The position numbers were made by a program, and so were the translations under genes. From contig OY756969.1 of NCBI GenBank assembly GCA_963580455.1, positions 11,752,760 through 11,816,759 of the forward strand: a stretch of DNA of 64,000 bases, given 5' to 3'. This document shows positions 11,630 through 23,346 of this stretch, piece after piece. Within the stretch, counting starts at the first letter, position 1. The number at the start of each line of letters is the position of its first letter. A model generated the notes under the pieces. That model had not been told where the DNA came from and made no database searches. It worked only from the letters and a program-made list of their open reading frames with translations. The DNA is from Euonymus europaeus (Eukaryota > Streptophyta > Magnoliopsida > Celastrales > Celastraceae).

Positions 11630-12799
11630 TGTTAGGTGTTGAAAAGCACCTAATTATGGATGTTAAAAGAGTTAATTTTTGTTAGGTATTGATATAGTTT
11701 TTACCTCTTTTGGGTGTTTTTGTGAACAAGTACTAGAGTTGGACGAAAAAGCTGGAATTGAGCTGAACTCGATATTTGCAGCCTGGGCGCGACCGCAGGA
11801 CTCGAATTATTTCTTCCCATAAGTTGAAGCTGATGTGGCAGGGAGTTATTGGGTTATGAAGTTCATATTTAAGAAAGAAACCCTAGGGAACGAAACACAC
11901 ACACAGCGAGGAGGAAGATTGACGGCAGAACAAAATAGCAAGGAGAATCAAAGGCAACAAGGCTTGAGAAGAATCAACAGCAAAATTGGAGCATCAATTC
12001 TCGTTCTCCCTTACTGAAATTGAACAGTGATTATTATTATGTTGGATTTTAATACTTTTATTATGAGTAGCTAAATTATTTTCTAGCTAGGTTTGGTAAG
12101 TTCTTGTAACAAAACCTTGTGCACAGATTCAATTGACAATCAGACTGAGTTTAATTCATTATTCTCTGGATTTCAAGTAATTGCCTGTAATTTTGTATGC
12201 CTGATCAACATCTCAGATATAGGTATTGTTAGTCAGACATATTCGGCTGACCATGACCCGGTGTTTGACGAAGTGACGAGAGCTTGCGTAAGATCCAAGT
12301 TTTGGGAATAGTGAACATAATCGATTGGGTGATAATAACCCTAGGTTGTGCGCTTGTCGATTTCCTAGTGCTCATGCTTGTCTTAGGATGTTCTTAGGAG
12401 AGACCAAACCAAGACGCCTATGATAATAAAAGATCTTGCAACTGGACCAAAGTCAGGATCGTTGTTTAGGGAAATCTAGTTAATTGCAGCTGGACCAAGG
12501 CCTTTTGACTGACAGCATTAAATTCTTAAATTGTGTGCTTGCATATTAATCTGTGTTCTTAAGGGGAGGTATTTGACAAGCAAATCAAAGCTAGATCTAT
12601 TTCTCTTGAATTTAAGTTTGATTTTTGTTTTATAATTGCTCATTTAAATCACGTGACTTGACAGCTAGTAGTTAATACAGTCCTTGAGGATTCGATCCCG
12701 TTCATTGATTACTGTTTAGCGACACGTACTCTTTCGTTTGGGTAAACCAGTCGGTATTATTAATTGCGAATTTAATTTGTGATTAAAAAGTATCGATCA
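11630..12799 (+). repeat. 3' LTR of E2 (about 1170 bp)
   Basis: Starts TGTTAGGTGTTG right after the polypurine tract and ends GATCA immediately before satellite monomers begin. The first bases form a small inverted repeat (TTAGGTG ... CACCTAA). The second LTR is outside the window, so the right end was fixed from the TG...CA rule and the satellite boundary. Confidence 0.78.
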
Positions 12800-15700
12800 C
12801 TGAGCAATTCTGAACCATCAAAGTTGGTTGGTGTACAACTTTTATTGTTATTTTATGTCAAATTTTAGAAGTGTAGGCTTCGTAAATTGTTTCGTTGCCA
12901 AAAGACCAACTTTCTATCTCAAATGAACAAAACTGTTAGAAGCCCCTCCATGGAGAGAGTTGAGCAATTTTGAACCATCAAAGTTGAAAGGTGTGCACCT
13001 TTTATGGTTGCTTTATGTCCAAATTATATAGTATTTGCTTCATAGATTATTTCTTTGCCAAAGTAATAACTTTCGTTCTCAATTGGATAAAACCGTTAAA
13101 AGCACCTTTATTGACAGAGTTGAGCAATCTTGAACCATCAAAGTTTTTCAGTGTATACTTTTTATTGTTCTTTTATGTCAAATTTTACGAGTATAGACTC
13201 CGTAGATAGTTTTGTTGCCGAAAGAGCAACTTTCGTTCAAAAATAGACAAAACCGTTAAAAGCCCCTCCATGGAGAGAGTTAAGCAATTCTGAACCATCG
13301 AAGTCGATAGGTGTCCCCTTTTTATTATTGTTTTATGTCAAAATTTTCTAGTATACGCTTTGTAGATTATTTGTTGTAAAAAAACAACTTTTGTTCTCAA
13401 TTGGACAAAACCATTAAAAGCAGCTTTATCGTGAGAGTTGAGCAATTTCGAACCATCAAAGTTGGTCCGTGTACACTTTTTATTGTTCTTTTGTGTCAAA
13501 ATTTACGAGTATAGATTTTATCGATTGTTTCGTTGCCAAAAGACCAAAATTCGTTCCCAAATGGACAATATTGTTAAAATGCTCCTCCAGGGAGAGAGTT
13601 GAGCAATTATGAATCTTCAAAGTTGATAGGTGTGCACTTTTTATTGTTGCTATATGTCCAAATTTTCTAATATTGGCTTCGTAGATTATTTTGTTGTCAA
13701 AAGCAGAACTTTCATAGTCTGTATGACAAAACTGTTAAAAGCACCTATATCGATAGAGTTAAACAATTTCAAACTATCAAAAATGATTTGTGTACACTTT
13801 TTATTGTTCTTTTATGTCAAATTTTATGAGTATAGACTCTGTATATTGTTTCGTTGCCAAAAGATCACCTTTCCTTCCCAAATGGACAAAACCGTTAAAA
13901 GGATTTTCAATGGAAAGAGTTGAGCAATTCCTAACTATCAAAGTGGATAGGTGTGCACTTTTTATTGTCGATTTATGTGCAAATTTACAAGTATAAGCTT
14001 CGTAGATTATTTCGATGTCAAAAGATAAACTTTTAATTTCAAATGGACAAAATCGTTAAAAGCTCATTTATGGAGATAGTTGAGCAATTTCAAACCATCA
14101 AAGTTGGTCAGTGTACAAATTTTTATTGTTCTTTATGTCAAATTTACGAGTATAGACTCCGTAGATTGTTCGTTGCCAAAAGACAAACTTTCGTTCTGAA
14201 ATGGACAAAACTGTTAAAAGTTCCTCGATGGAGAGAGTTGGGCAATCCCGAACAATCAAAGTTGATAGGTATGCACTTTTTATTCTTCCTTTATGTTCAA
14301 ATTTTCTAGTATTCACTTCGTAGATTATTTCGTTGTCAAAAAAGCACAACTTTCATTCTTAATATGACAAAACCGTTAACAACACTTCTATAGAGAGAGT
14401 TGAGCGATTTTGAACCATTAAAGCTGCTCAGTGTACACATTTCATTTTTCTTTTGCGTCAAATTTTACGAGTATAGATTTCGTTGATTGTTTCGTTGCCA
14501 AAAGTTCAACTTTCGTTCCCAAATAGATAAAACCAATAAAAGCTCCTCTATGGAGAGAGTTGCACAATTCTGAACCATTAAAGTTGATAGGTGTCCACTT
14601 TTTATTGTTGCCTTTATGTCCAAATTTTCTAGTATGCGCTTCATAAATTATTTCGTTATCAAAAGCACAACTTTTTTTTCTCAATATGACAAAATCGTTA
14701 AAAGCACCTCTATCGAGAGAGAGATTGAGCAATTTTGAAGCATCCAAATTTGCTTGTGTACAATTTGCTTGTTATTTTATGTCAAATTCTACAAGCCTAG
14801 GCTCCATGGATTGTTTTGATGAAAAAATAACAATTTTCTATCTCAAATGGACAAAACTGTTAGAAGCCCCTTCATCAAGAGAGTTGAGCAATTTTGAACC
14901 ATTAAATTTGATTGGGGTGCACTTTTTATTGTTGCTTTATTTCCAATTATCTAGTATTCGCTTTTCAGATTATTTCGTTATCAAAAGAACAACTTTCGTT
15001 CTCAATTGAACAAAATCGTTAAAAGAACCTTTATCGACATATTTGAGCAATTTTGAGCAGCCAAAGTTGATAGGTGTCTACTTTTTATTGTTCTTTTATG
15101 TCAAATTTTACTAGTATAGACTCTGTAGAATGTTTCATCGCCTATAGACCAACCTTCGTTCCAAAATGTACAAAACAGTTAAAAGCTTCTCCGTGGAGAG
15201 AATTGAGTAATTCTGAATCATCAAAGTTGATAGGCGTGCACTTTTTATTATTTTTTATGTCCAAATTTACTAGTATATGCTTCCTAAATTATTTTGATGC
15301 TAAAAGACCAATTTTTGTTCCCAAATGAACAAAACCATTAAAAGCTCTTCTATCGAGAGAATTGAGCAATTTCTTACCATCAAAGTTGTTCGTTGTACAC
15401 TTTTCATTTTTATTTTATGTCTAATTTTACTAGTATAGACTCCGTGGATTATTTCATAGCAAAAAGGCCAACTTTTATTCCGAAATGGACAAAACCGTTA
15501 AACGCTCCTCCATGGTGAGAGTTGAGCAATTTCGAACCATCAAAGTTGATAGGTGTGCATATTTTATTGTTGCTTTATGTCCAAATTTACTAGTATTCGA
15601 TTCGTATAATGTTTCGTTCTCAAAAGAACAACTTTCGTTCTCAATTGGACAAAATCGTTAAAAGCGCCTCTATCGACAGAGTTGAGCAATTTGTAACATC

Positions 15701-17713
15701 AAAGTTGGTGGGCGTACACTTTTTTTATTGTTCTTTTATGTCAAGTTATACGAGTAAAGACTATAGATTGTTTCATTGTCAAAAGACCAATTTTCGTTCC
15801 GAAATAGACAAAACCGTTAGAAGCCCCTCCATGGAGAGAGTTGAGCAATTTCAAACCATCAAAGTTTATAGGTGTGCACTTTTTACTAATTCTTTATGTC
15901 CAAATCATCTAGTATTCTCTTCGTAGATGATTTCGTTGTCAAAAGAACAACACAACTTTCGTTCTCAAGTGGTCAAAACTGTTACTCTCACCTCTATCGA
16001 CAAAATTGAGCGATTTTGAACTATCAAAGTTGGTCATGTACACTTTTTTATTGTTCTTTTTTGCCAAATTATAAAAGTAAAGAATTCTTAGACTGTTTCG
16101 TCATCAAAATACCAATTTTCGTTCCAAAATGGGCAAAATCATTAAAAGCTTTTCGATGGAGAGAGTTGATCAATTCTGAACAATGAAAGTTGATATGTTT
16201 GCACTTTTTATTGTTGCTTTATGTCCAAATTTACTAGTATACGCTTCCTAGATTGTTTCATTTTCAAAAAGACCAACTCTCGATCTTAAAAGGAAAAAAC
16301 CGTTAAAATCTCCTCCATGGAGAGAGTTGAGCAATTTCGAACCATCAAAGTTTGACAGTGAACACTTTTCTATTGTTCTTTTATGTCAAATTTTACCAGT
16401 ATAGACTCTGTAGATTGTTTCATAGCCAAAAAAGACCAACTTTCAATCTCAAATGGACAAAACTCTTAGAAGCTCCTCCATGCAGAGAGTTGAGCAATTT
16501 CCAACCATCAAAGTTTATGGGTGTACACTTTTTATTATTGGTTTATGTCAAATTTTACGACTATAGGCTCCGTAGATTGTTTCGTCGCCTAAAGACAAAA
16601 CTTCGTTCTCAAATGTACAAAACTGATAAAAGTTCCTCCATGGAGAGAGTTGAGTAATTCTGAACCATCAAAATTGATAGGTGTGTACTTTTTATTGTTT
16701 CTTTATGTCCAAATTTACTAGTATACGCTTCTTAAATTGTTTCGTTGCCAAAAGACCAATTTTCGTTCCCAAATGGACAAAGCCATTAGAAGCTCCTCTA
16801 TCGAGAGAATTGAGCAATTTCAAACCATCAAAGTTGTTCGTTTTATACTTTTTATTGTTATTTTATGTCAAATTTTACCAGTATAGACTCCGTATATTGT
16901 TTCATAGCCAAAAGACCAACTTTCGTTCCGAAATGGACAAAAGCATTAAAAGCTCTTCCATGGAGAGAGTTGACCAATTTCGAACCATCAAAATTGATCG
17001 GTGTATACTTTTTATTATTGCTTTATGTCCAAATTTACTAGTATTCGCTTCATATATTGTTTTGTTGTCAAATGAACAACTTTCGTTCCCAATTGGACAA
17101 AACCGTTAAAAGCACCTTAATCGACAGAGTTGAGCAATTTTGAACCATCAAAGTTGGTCAGTGTACACTTTTTTATTGTTCCTTTATGTCAACTTATACG
17201 AGTAAAGACTCAGTAGATTGTTTCATTGTCAAAAGACCAATATTCGTTGAAAAATAGACAAAACCTTTAAAAGCTCCTCCACTGAGAGAGATGAGCAATT
17301 TCGAACCATCAAAGTTTATAAGTGTGCACTTTTGATTATTTCTTTATGTGCAAATTATCTAGTATTAGCTTCGTAGATTATTTTGTTATAAAAAGAAGAA
17401 CTTTCGTTCTCAAATTGACAAAACTGTTAAATGCACCTCTATAGACAAAGTTGAACAATTTCCAACTATCAAAGTTGGTCGGTGTGCAATTTTTTATTGT
17501 TTTTTTTGCCAAATGATACCAGTAAAGACTCCATAGATTGTTTCACTTTTAAAATACCAACTTTCGTTATGAAATGGACAAAACCGTTAAAAGCTCCTCC
17601 ATGGAGATAGTTAAGCAATTATGAACCATCAAAGTTGATAGGTGTGCACTTTTTATTGTTGTTTTATGTCCAAATTTACTAGTATACGCTTCCTAGACTC
17701 CATAGATTATTTC
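12800..17713 (+). repeat. 160-bp satellite array, plus orientation
   Basis: About 30 diverged tandem monomers; successive copies of TGAGCAATT start near 12961, 13121, 13281, 13439 and 13600, a spacing of 158-161 bp. Two monomer types tend to alternate. One reads TGTGCACTTT ... TTTATGTCCAAATTT ... GAACAACTTTCG; the other reads TGTACACTTT ... TTATGTCAAATTTTA ... GACCAACTTTCG. This implies a repeat of about 320 bp. Many open frames cross the array, but they follow the repeat period and are not genes. E2 lies at its left edge and the truncated end of E4 at its right edge. Confidence 0.93.
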
Positions 17714-18102
17714 CTCGAATTCATAATATAGAACATCTCAAACAAAGGCCCAGTAAAATTACAACATTGTTCTCAAAAATTGATCAATATCATCATCAGC
17801 ATTCATCCAATCATTCCACAAACCATGTAATGGTGTTCATTGACAGCAATTATCCATTTCAAGAGATCAATGCAAGTTCATAAGTTGTTTAGTAATTTCT
17901 CTCCACTCATTTGTGCTTTAACCAGAAAATATTCTTAGTCATATGCATTATCATCCATCTTACCACAAGGCTTAGTATTTGTGGACAAAAGTGTGTTAAA
18001 AGTTGCTTTCTAATCCAGATAGAAAAATTGACTCAAACTAATTGTACCAGTACCAAAACATCAAAGTGCATGAATATGCCACCACCCCCAACCTAAACTA
18101 AA

Positions 18103-18116
18103 CATTGTCCGCAATG
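18103..18116 (-). promoter_or_regulatory. E4 internal stem-loop before purine tract
   Basis: On the minus strand CATTG-CGGA-CAATG, followed by the G-rich tract GGTTGGGGGTGGTGG (18078-18092). Equivalent to 30627-30642 in E5. Confidence 0.55.
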
Positions 18117-18222
18117 CGAAAATGATGAAGTATGGAAAAGCAATGCAATGCAAAGAAACAGAGGATAGAACAATACAACCTGAGGTGGAAGATGCTCAGA
18201 CAATGGTGGAAGGAGAAGATGG

Positions 18223-19199
18223 TTAGAGCCGCACCATGTCCATGAGAACATTTAGCATGTGTTCCAGCCGTTGTTTTCCAACCTCCAACCTATGCAAGCG
18301 GGCTAAGATGTTGTGAATGTGGTCAGTCAAAGGTAGTGCAGCAGCAGAAGAGTCAGACGCTTCCAGTGGTAAAGAAACTGGACGTCGCGGTGTTCGTTGT
18401 CTACGGGCACTGGAAAGCATGTGGCTATTACTCTGACGCCAGGTAGAGTTCTCGAAAACAGTCACCGAATAATTGGAAGTTGTCTGACTGGGAGGTGGGA
18501 GAATGCCCATACTGAAAAGCAACCGCGTGATGAGTCTCGGGAAAAATAATCTCCCGACCTTGGTTTTTTGTTTCTCCACAAGGGTCTTCGCCTTAAGAAT
18601 GCTCTCAAGGTAAATCCGGCCAATATCAAACCAGGCTCCGCGATACATGTAATACAGGGCGGAAAGTATGTTACCCTGGCATTGTTGACTGTGTCGCAAA
18701 GATTAATTCGGATGGCATCATCAAGCATCCACATCGTGGATGGCAAATAAGAGCGGCGTGTAGAAGCAGCATTATTCGGATCGTGTCGCCCTTGACACAG
18801 ATCATCAATCATCTCTTGATGGGAAATAGAGATCGGCGCTTGAAAACCTACAGCGACGTCAGCGGTAGGTGGATAGCCTAAACATGAACAAATATCCGCT
18901 GTTGTGAATCGAAGCCGAAGACCAGGGATGTCAACCTGATATACTGGTTGAGTGCCAGAAGAGTGGGGTAACTCGAGAAGAGTATGGTAAAAGGAGCGAA
19001 CGATGTGAGGATACACCGGGAATTCATCTTTTGGATCAGGATCGACAAAGAACAGCAGAGAATGGTCACGGAGGTAGCTCATGGCCCATCGGTTGGCAAA
19101 ATCGTTCAGGATTTTGGAATCGATTCGACGTTCTGGCATGATTGTAGCTCTGGCGAATGAGCCCACCGTGGCAACAAGATCGCGGGGGCTGCGTGACAT
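18223..19199 (-). pseudogene. E4 second ORF, one frameshift
   Basis: The start ATG (19199, minus) aligns with the E5 ORF2 start (MSRSPRD). The protein follows E5 closely (PERRIDSKIL, DICSCLGYPPTADVA, RRSYLPSTMW, WFDIGRIY, TRLLFSMGILPPP) to the C terminus LNVLMDMVRL. A 7-nt deletion near 18693 removes the stretch coding for the NLCPIG motif and shifts the frame, so the two halves lie in different frames. It is otherwise complete and recently disabled. Confidence 0.88.
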
Positions 19200-19924
19200 A
19201 CTGTGAAGGAGGAAGAGAAAGATGATCAGAAAAGACAAGAATAAAGGGAGAGTTGAAAATCAGGAAGAAACAGAGTGTGCAAAGAGAAAACAATTAGGTT
19301 TTTTTTTATCATCGGTGAAGAAGATATAAACAATTATATCACTAATTACACCAGGGAAATTCCCAGGAAAGATTGGAGGGACACAGTGGTCCACTTAAAT
19401 ACCAAACTCCTTAGACAAAATTTTCCTAGACATGCAATTAGTAGCATAATATATCATACTATCTTACCCGATCAAAATATATATTGCGGAAGCAATCCCA
19501 AATATATAAATATAAATAAATATACTATTTTCTTTTTCAACCAATGCACATGCACAAGTAAGGTAACAGAGGCTCATTCCAGTGACTTCTGTGCTAACGC
19601 CATCGAGTGTTTTCCTTCGGCCTATCAGGAGACCACAGCTTTTGTCCACAGGATCAAAATGTAAACCTTCAGGTCTTATACTAATGACAATACCGTCATG
19701 AGATGCTCTCCCTCCCAGCTGCCCAATAAGTAAACATTTGAAGATCCAAACCACATTAAGCTGGTGGAGAAAACTCACACCGTAGACATATGGGCGCAAT
19801 CAAGCCCCACGCACACAAAAGTGTACAGTGACCACCTCAAGGTGAAAGTAAAAGTGAATATGCTAAGACAATGTGCAACTGAACTAAATGCTTGGTTGAA
19901 CACACAAAGATAATGAGAAAGAAA

Positions 19925-19958
19925 TATGGGTTGCCTCCCATAAGCGCTAAATTTAGCG
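19925..19958 (-). promoter_or_regulatory. E4 post-pol stem-loop and palindrome
   Basis: Minus-strand copy of the post-pol motif: palindrome CGCTAAATTTAGCG (19945-19958), then TATGGG-AGGCAA-CCCATA (19925-19942). The surrounding spacer is 19200-19982. Confidence 0.6.
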
Positions 19959-19982
19959 TCGTCAGCCAGACGAAATAGCGTA

Positions 19983-21284
19983 TCAAGTGAGTGGAACAAG
20001 ATCAGAGAGCCTTAAATTCTCATCAAAATGTTCTGTTGCTGGCTCTAAATAGTGCTTGAGACGATGACCATTCACTTTAAAAATATTTCCCGTCTGTGGG
20101 TGTTGAAGATTCACTGCACCATGTGAAAAAACATGAGTAATAAGGAATGGACCATACCATCGTGAACGGAGCTTACCTGGGAATAGTCGGAGGCGTGAGT
20201 TATATAATAAGACTTTCTGCCCAGGTTCAAAATGTTTTCTCAAAATGGTCTTATCATGATAGGCCTTGGTCTGCTCCTTGTATATTTTAGAGCTCTCATA
20301 GGCTTCATTTCGGAGTTCTTCCAACTCACTCAACTGCAACTTTCGTTGCTCTCCTGCAGCTTTCATCTCAAAATTGTACTGTTTGATAGCCCAATATGCT
20401 TTGTGCTCTAATTCGACTGGTAAGTGGCAGGGTTTGCCAAAAACCAACCTGTATGGTGACACTCCAATCGGAGTTTTGTAGGTTGTACGATAAGCCCATA
20501 GAGCATCCATGAGACGATCAGACCAATCCTTGCGTGAGGAGCTCACAGTCTTCTCCAATATCTGCTTAATTTCCCAATTACAGATTTCAGCTTGTCCGCT
20601 TGTCTGTGGATGATATGGCGTGGACACCTTATGTTTGACTCCGTACTTTTGCAATAGTGCTGCAAAAAGTTTATTATTGAATTGGGACCCTCCATCACTA
20701 ATGATCGCCCTGGGTGTTCCAAATCTTGCAAATATATTTTCTTTAAGGAATCTGAGAACAACTCGAGAATCATTAGTCTTGGATGGAACTGCTTCCACCC
20801 ATTTTGAAACATAATCCACAGCAAGTAAGATATATAAATAACCTTTAGATGAAGGAAAAGGTCCCATGAAATCAATACCCCAAACATCAAAAATTTCAAC
20901 TATTAGAATAGGTGATAAAGACATCTGACTCCTAGATGAAAGATTACCTAACCGCTGACACCTATCACAAGTAGAGCAGAAAGTATATGCATCTTTGAAC
21001 AAAGCTGTCTTCTTTGGACCAGAATGTCCTCCACAAGCATATGAGTGACAAAACGTGAGTATGGATTGAAATTCTGATTCTGGCACACACCGTCTGATGA
21101 TTTGGTCAGAACACCATTTGAAAAGGTATGGATCATCCCATATGTAATACTTTGATGTTGTCACGAGCTTATCCTTGTAAGTTCTTGGCACATTTCCTGG
21201 AAGATCACCTGTAACAAGGTAATTGACAATGTCAGCATACCATGGTGTAGAAATAGATAAAGATAATAATTGCTCATCAGGAAA
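19983..21284 (-). pseudogene. E4 integrase portion of pol
   Basis: A long open stretch on the minus strand from the truncation point to the pol stop, covering the end of the RNase H/integrase linker, the zinc region, the D,D,E core ([27 protein letters not shown]) and the C-terminal region ([20 protein letters not shown]). A 36-nt in-frame deletion in the zinc region, with a TTTG overlap, removes twelve residues between its two half-sites, and R is replaced by W just after the catalytic Glu. It is separated from its N-terminal half by E5 and a deletion of about 237 bp. Confidence 0.87.
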
Positions 21285-22808
21285 GTGCCAGAATATACGT
21301 TTTTAAAGTGATAAAATACTACCAAAGCAATGCCAAGAAATTGTGCTTAAAAGCTGAATTTTCAAGATTATTGTACTTAAGATCTTCTTGGATGTTTTGC
21401 AGGTTAAGAGCTAGTAAGAGCTATCGGAATGAGATTTGATCTTCAGCAAATGTTAAGAGGACACTTCAAGCTTTGCAGGAAGTGCTGGTTCACAAAAATC
21501 AGAGTTCATTTGGGCCTCTAAAGGTTGCCTCGAAGTCAAGTTTGGAAGTTATATCCGAAGTAGAATTTCTGTTTGCAGACCAGACCTTTAGAAGCCCATA
21601 ACTTGAGCGTCTGATGTCCAAATTGAGTTATTCAAAAGCCCATAATTATCTACACATTTGTATCTACAATATTGATGAAGGGTTTGAGTTCATAATATGC
21701 TTACTTTAGGCCCAGAATGCAGTTACAAGATTAGTGTGTAATTGGAAGTTGATGTCATTGATGATACCATTTCCATTCAAAGAGTGGACAATCCACCACA
21801 CGAATTTGATGGACATTCCACCACCAAAAGATGGCGCTAACTCCTCCACTATGTGCTCATTTTCTCTATAAATAGAGAGGAGTAGGAGCTAGGAGAGAGA
21901 GCTTGGGAGACAAGAAGGAAAGAAGGAGAAGGATTGGAAGCAAAAAGAGGAGAAGGAAAAGAAGAAAACAAGGCTTGTGTTTGTAATTATGTTTTTATGT
22001 TTTATGTTTTATTTGGTTATGTATAACTAAACTCTTGTTAGTTAGGGCTTGTCTTGAAGCCCAAGCATGCTTTCAATTTTATAAGTTGTGTGGATTTCAA
22101 TTTCTACAAGCATGATGATTTTGATTTTTCCATGTTATGTGAGTTCTAGTATTGTGTTTCTTTGACTAGCTAACTTTGAAGCATGTATTAGAATTAATTG
22201 TTGTAGAACATGGTCAATTGCCTTGTTGAATATGTTCTTTCTTGCAACATATAATTCAGTTGAAAATGAATTATGAAAAATCAATTCTTGAATACCTAAG
22301 TACAAATACCATGTATTAGGATTCTTGTGACATTCATATTCTCTTTGCTCTTATTGGATTCTTGATTGTTGATTGATGCAGACACCATGCTAGATTTCAA
22401 TTAAGAATACACGTAATGAGGTAGACGCCATACACTTTACATGCAATTAAGAGAGAATCATACAACTTGAGTTTGGCCATAACCTTGTTGTGAATGTTGT
22501 CATCATATGCTTGTTTAAATTGTTAGTCTATTATTTCTTATAAATTGTTTGAATGTCTTGTGGTGGATAGTGAGTCTTAGCTATTATTTTCATTAATATC
22601 AATTCTTATTTTTGTTCTCAACATCAATTTCTTTGTCTTCATTTTTATCTATTTCAAGACTTAACCCCCCCTTGTATCAATTATATTCAGGTGTAAGATT
22701 GTATATTTATTAGCATCACTCCTTGTGGGATCGACTCTTACTTGTTCACTATATATATATTAATTGTACATTTGTAGGTTATTTTAAATTGTTACTAACG
22801 ACATAACA
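21283..22808 (+). repeat. 5' LTR of E5
   Basis: Matches the 3' LTR (31602-33131) base for base apart from about six substitutions. It lacks only the first four bases (TGAT) and shares AA (21283-21284) with the truncated E4 end. Ends GACATAACA before the primer site. A TATA box (TATAAATAG, 21867-21875) is followed by a GA-rich tract. Confidence 0.94.
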
Positions 22809-22813
22809 ATTTT

Positions 22814-22830
22814 TGGCGCCGTTGCCGGGA
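22814..22830 (+). promoter_or_regulatory. Primer binding site of E5 (tRNA-Asp type)
   Basis: TGGCGCCGTTGCCGGGA begins five bases after the LTR and is complementary to the 3' end of plant tRNA-Asp including CCA. The matching site in E4 reads TGGCGCCGTTGCCGGGG (37360-37376, minus), so E5 has one mismatch at the last base. Confidence 0.85.
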
Positions 22831-23346
22831 ATGTGATTATCTAATATAATGTCATCTAACTCTTGTATATAATTTATGTATTTATTTTTGTTGTTAGCAC
22901 CTCCTACATGGAAGGTTTTACATTACATGTCATTATTTAACGTGGTTGGCTTAAAGCCCCATTTTGTTTTCTATTAATGGCTGGTTCAAACCGCCTACTA
23001 TTCTTAATATATGTATATATCTATTAATATTAATGGTTGGTTCTACCACCTACTATTGTTGATATATGTATATATCTATTAATATTAATGGCTGGTTCTA
23101 CCGCCTATTAATATGCCTTAATATTTACTAACATCATTTTTTTTTCATGGTTGGCCTTTTCTGCCCCATTTTATTTCTTCTGTATACTAACTTTTTATAT
23201 ATTGTCAACTAACTTCTTTAATCCTCTGGTTGTGATTGGCATTGCCATCCACCAAATTTTCTCTATATTAATTTATGTTCATGGTTGGCCTCGCCACCTA
23301 AGTAGTTCATTTATATTGTTATTTTTCCTATTTTGTAGATACATGA
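22831..23346 (+). other. E5 leader with short tandem repeats
   Basis: Untranslated leader before gag. Three units of about 50-55 bp, each with TAATGG(C/T)TGGTTC ... TATATGTATATAT, run from about 22971 to 23125. Further ATGGTTGG boxes lie near 22946, 23148 and 23280. E4 has two units at the same place. A role in RNA packaging or dimerisation is possible from the position but unproven. Confidence 0.7.

Larger units (their letters stand above)
7316..12799 (+). mobile_element. E2: Athila-like Ty3/gypsy element, 3' half
   Basis: A second, clearly distinct Athila-like family. What remains is the end of RNase H, integrase, a spacer, a second ORF, a 3' leader, a polypurine tract and a 3' LTR of about 1170 bp. 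The 5' half should lie left of E1, outside the window. The LTR abuts the 160-bp satellite at 12800, so E2 inserted into the satellite array. Confidence 0.88.
17714..21284 (-). mobile_element. E4 fragment A: 3' part of an Athila element
   Basis: Read on the minus strand: integrase, pol/ORF2 spacer, second ORF, and part of the 3' leader. It stops at 17714 inside the 3' leader, so the polypurine tract and 3' LTR are lost and satellite follows directly. At 21283-21284 it meets the E5 5' LTR. With 33132-38908 it forms a single element split by E5. Confidence 0.88.

Noticed and set aside
12991..17109. Many open frames of 60-140 codons in the plus satellite array
   Set aside because: They recur with the 160-bp period, begin and end at random points in monomers and occur on both strands. 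They are a by-product of a repeat with few stops.
12800..17713. CRISPR array
   Set aside because: Regular spacing, but whole 160-bp monomers are similar, with no unique spacers, and this is plant DNA.
22809..22830. tRNA gene fragment
   Set aside because: It is the primer binding site; no cloverleaf surrounds it.
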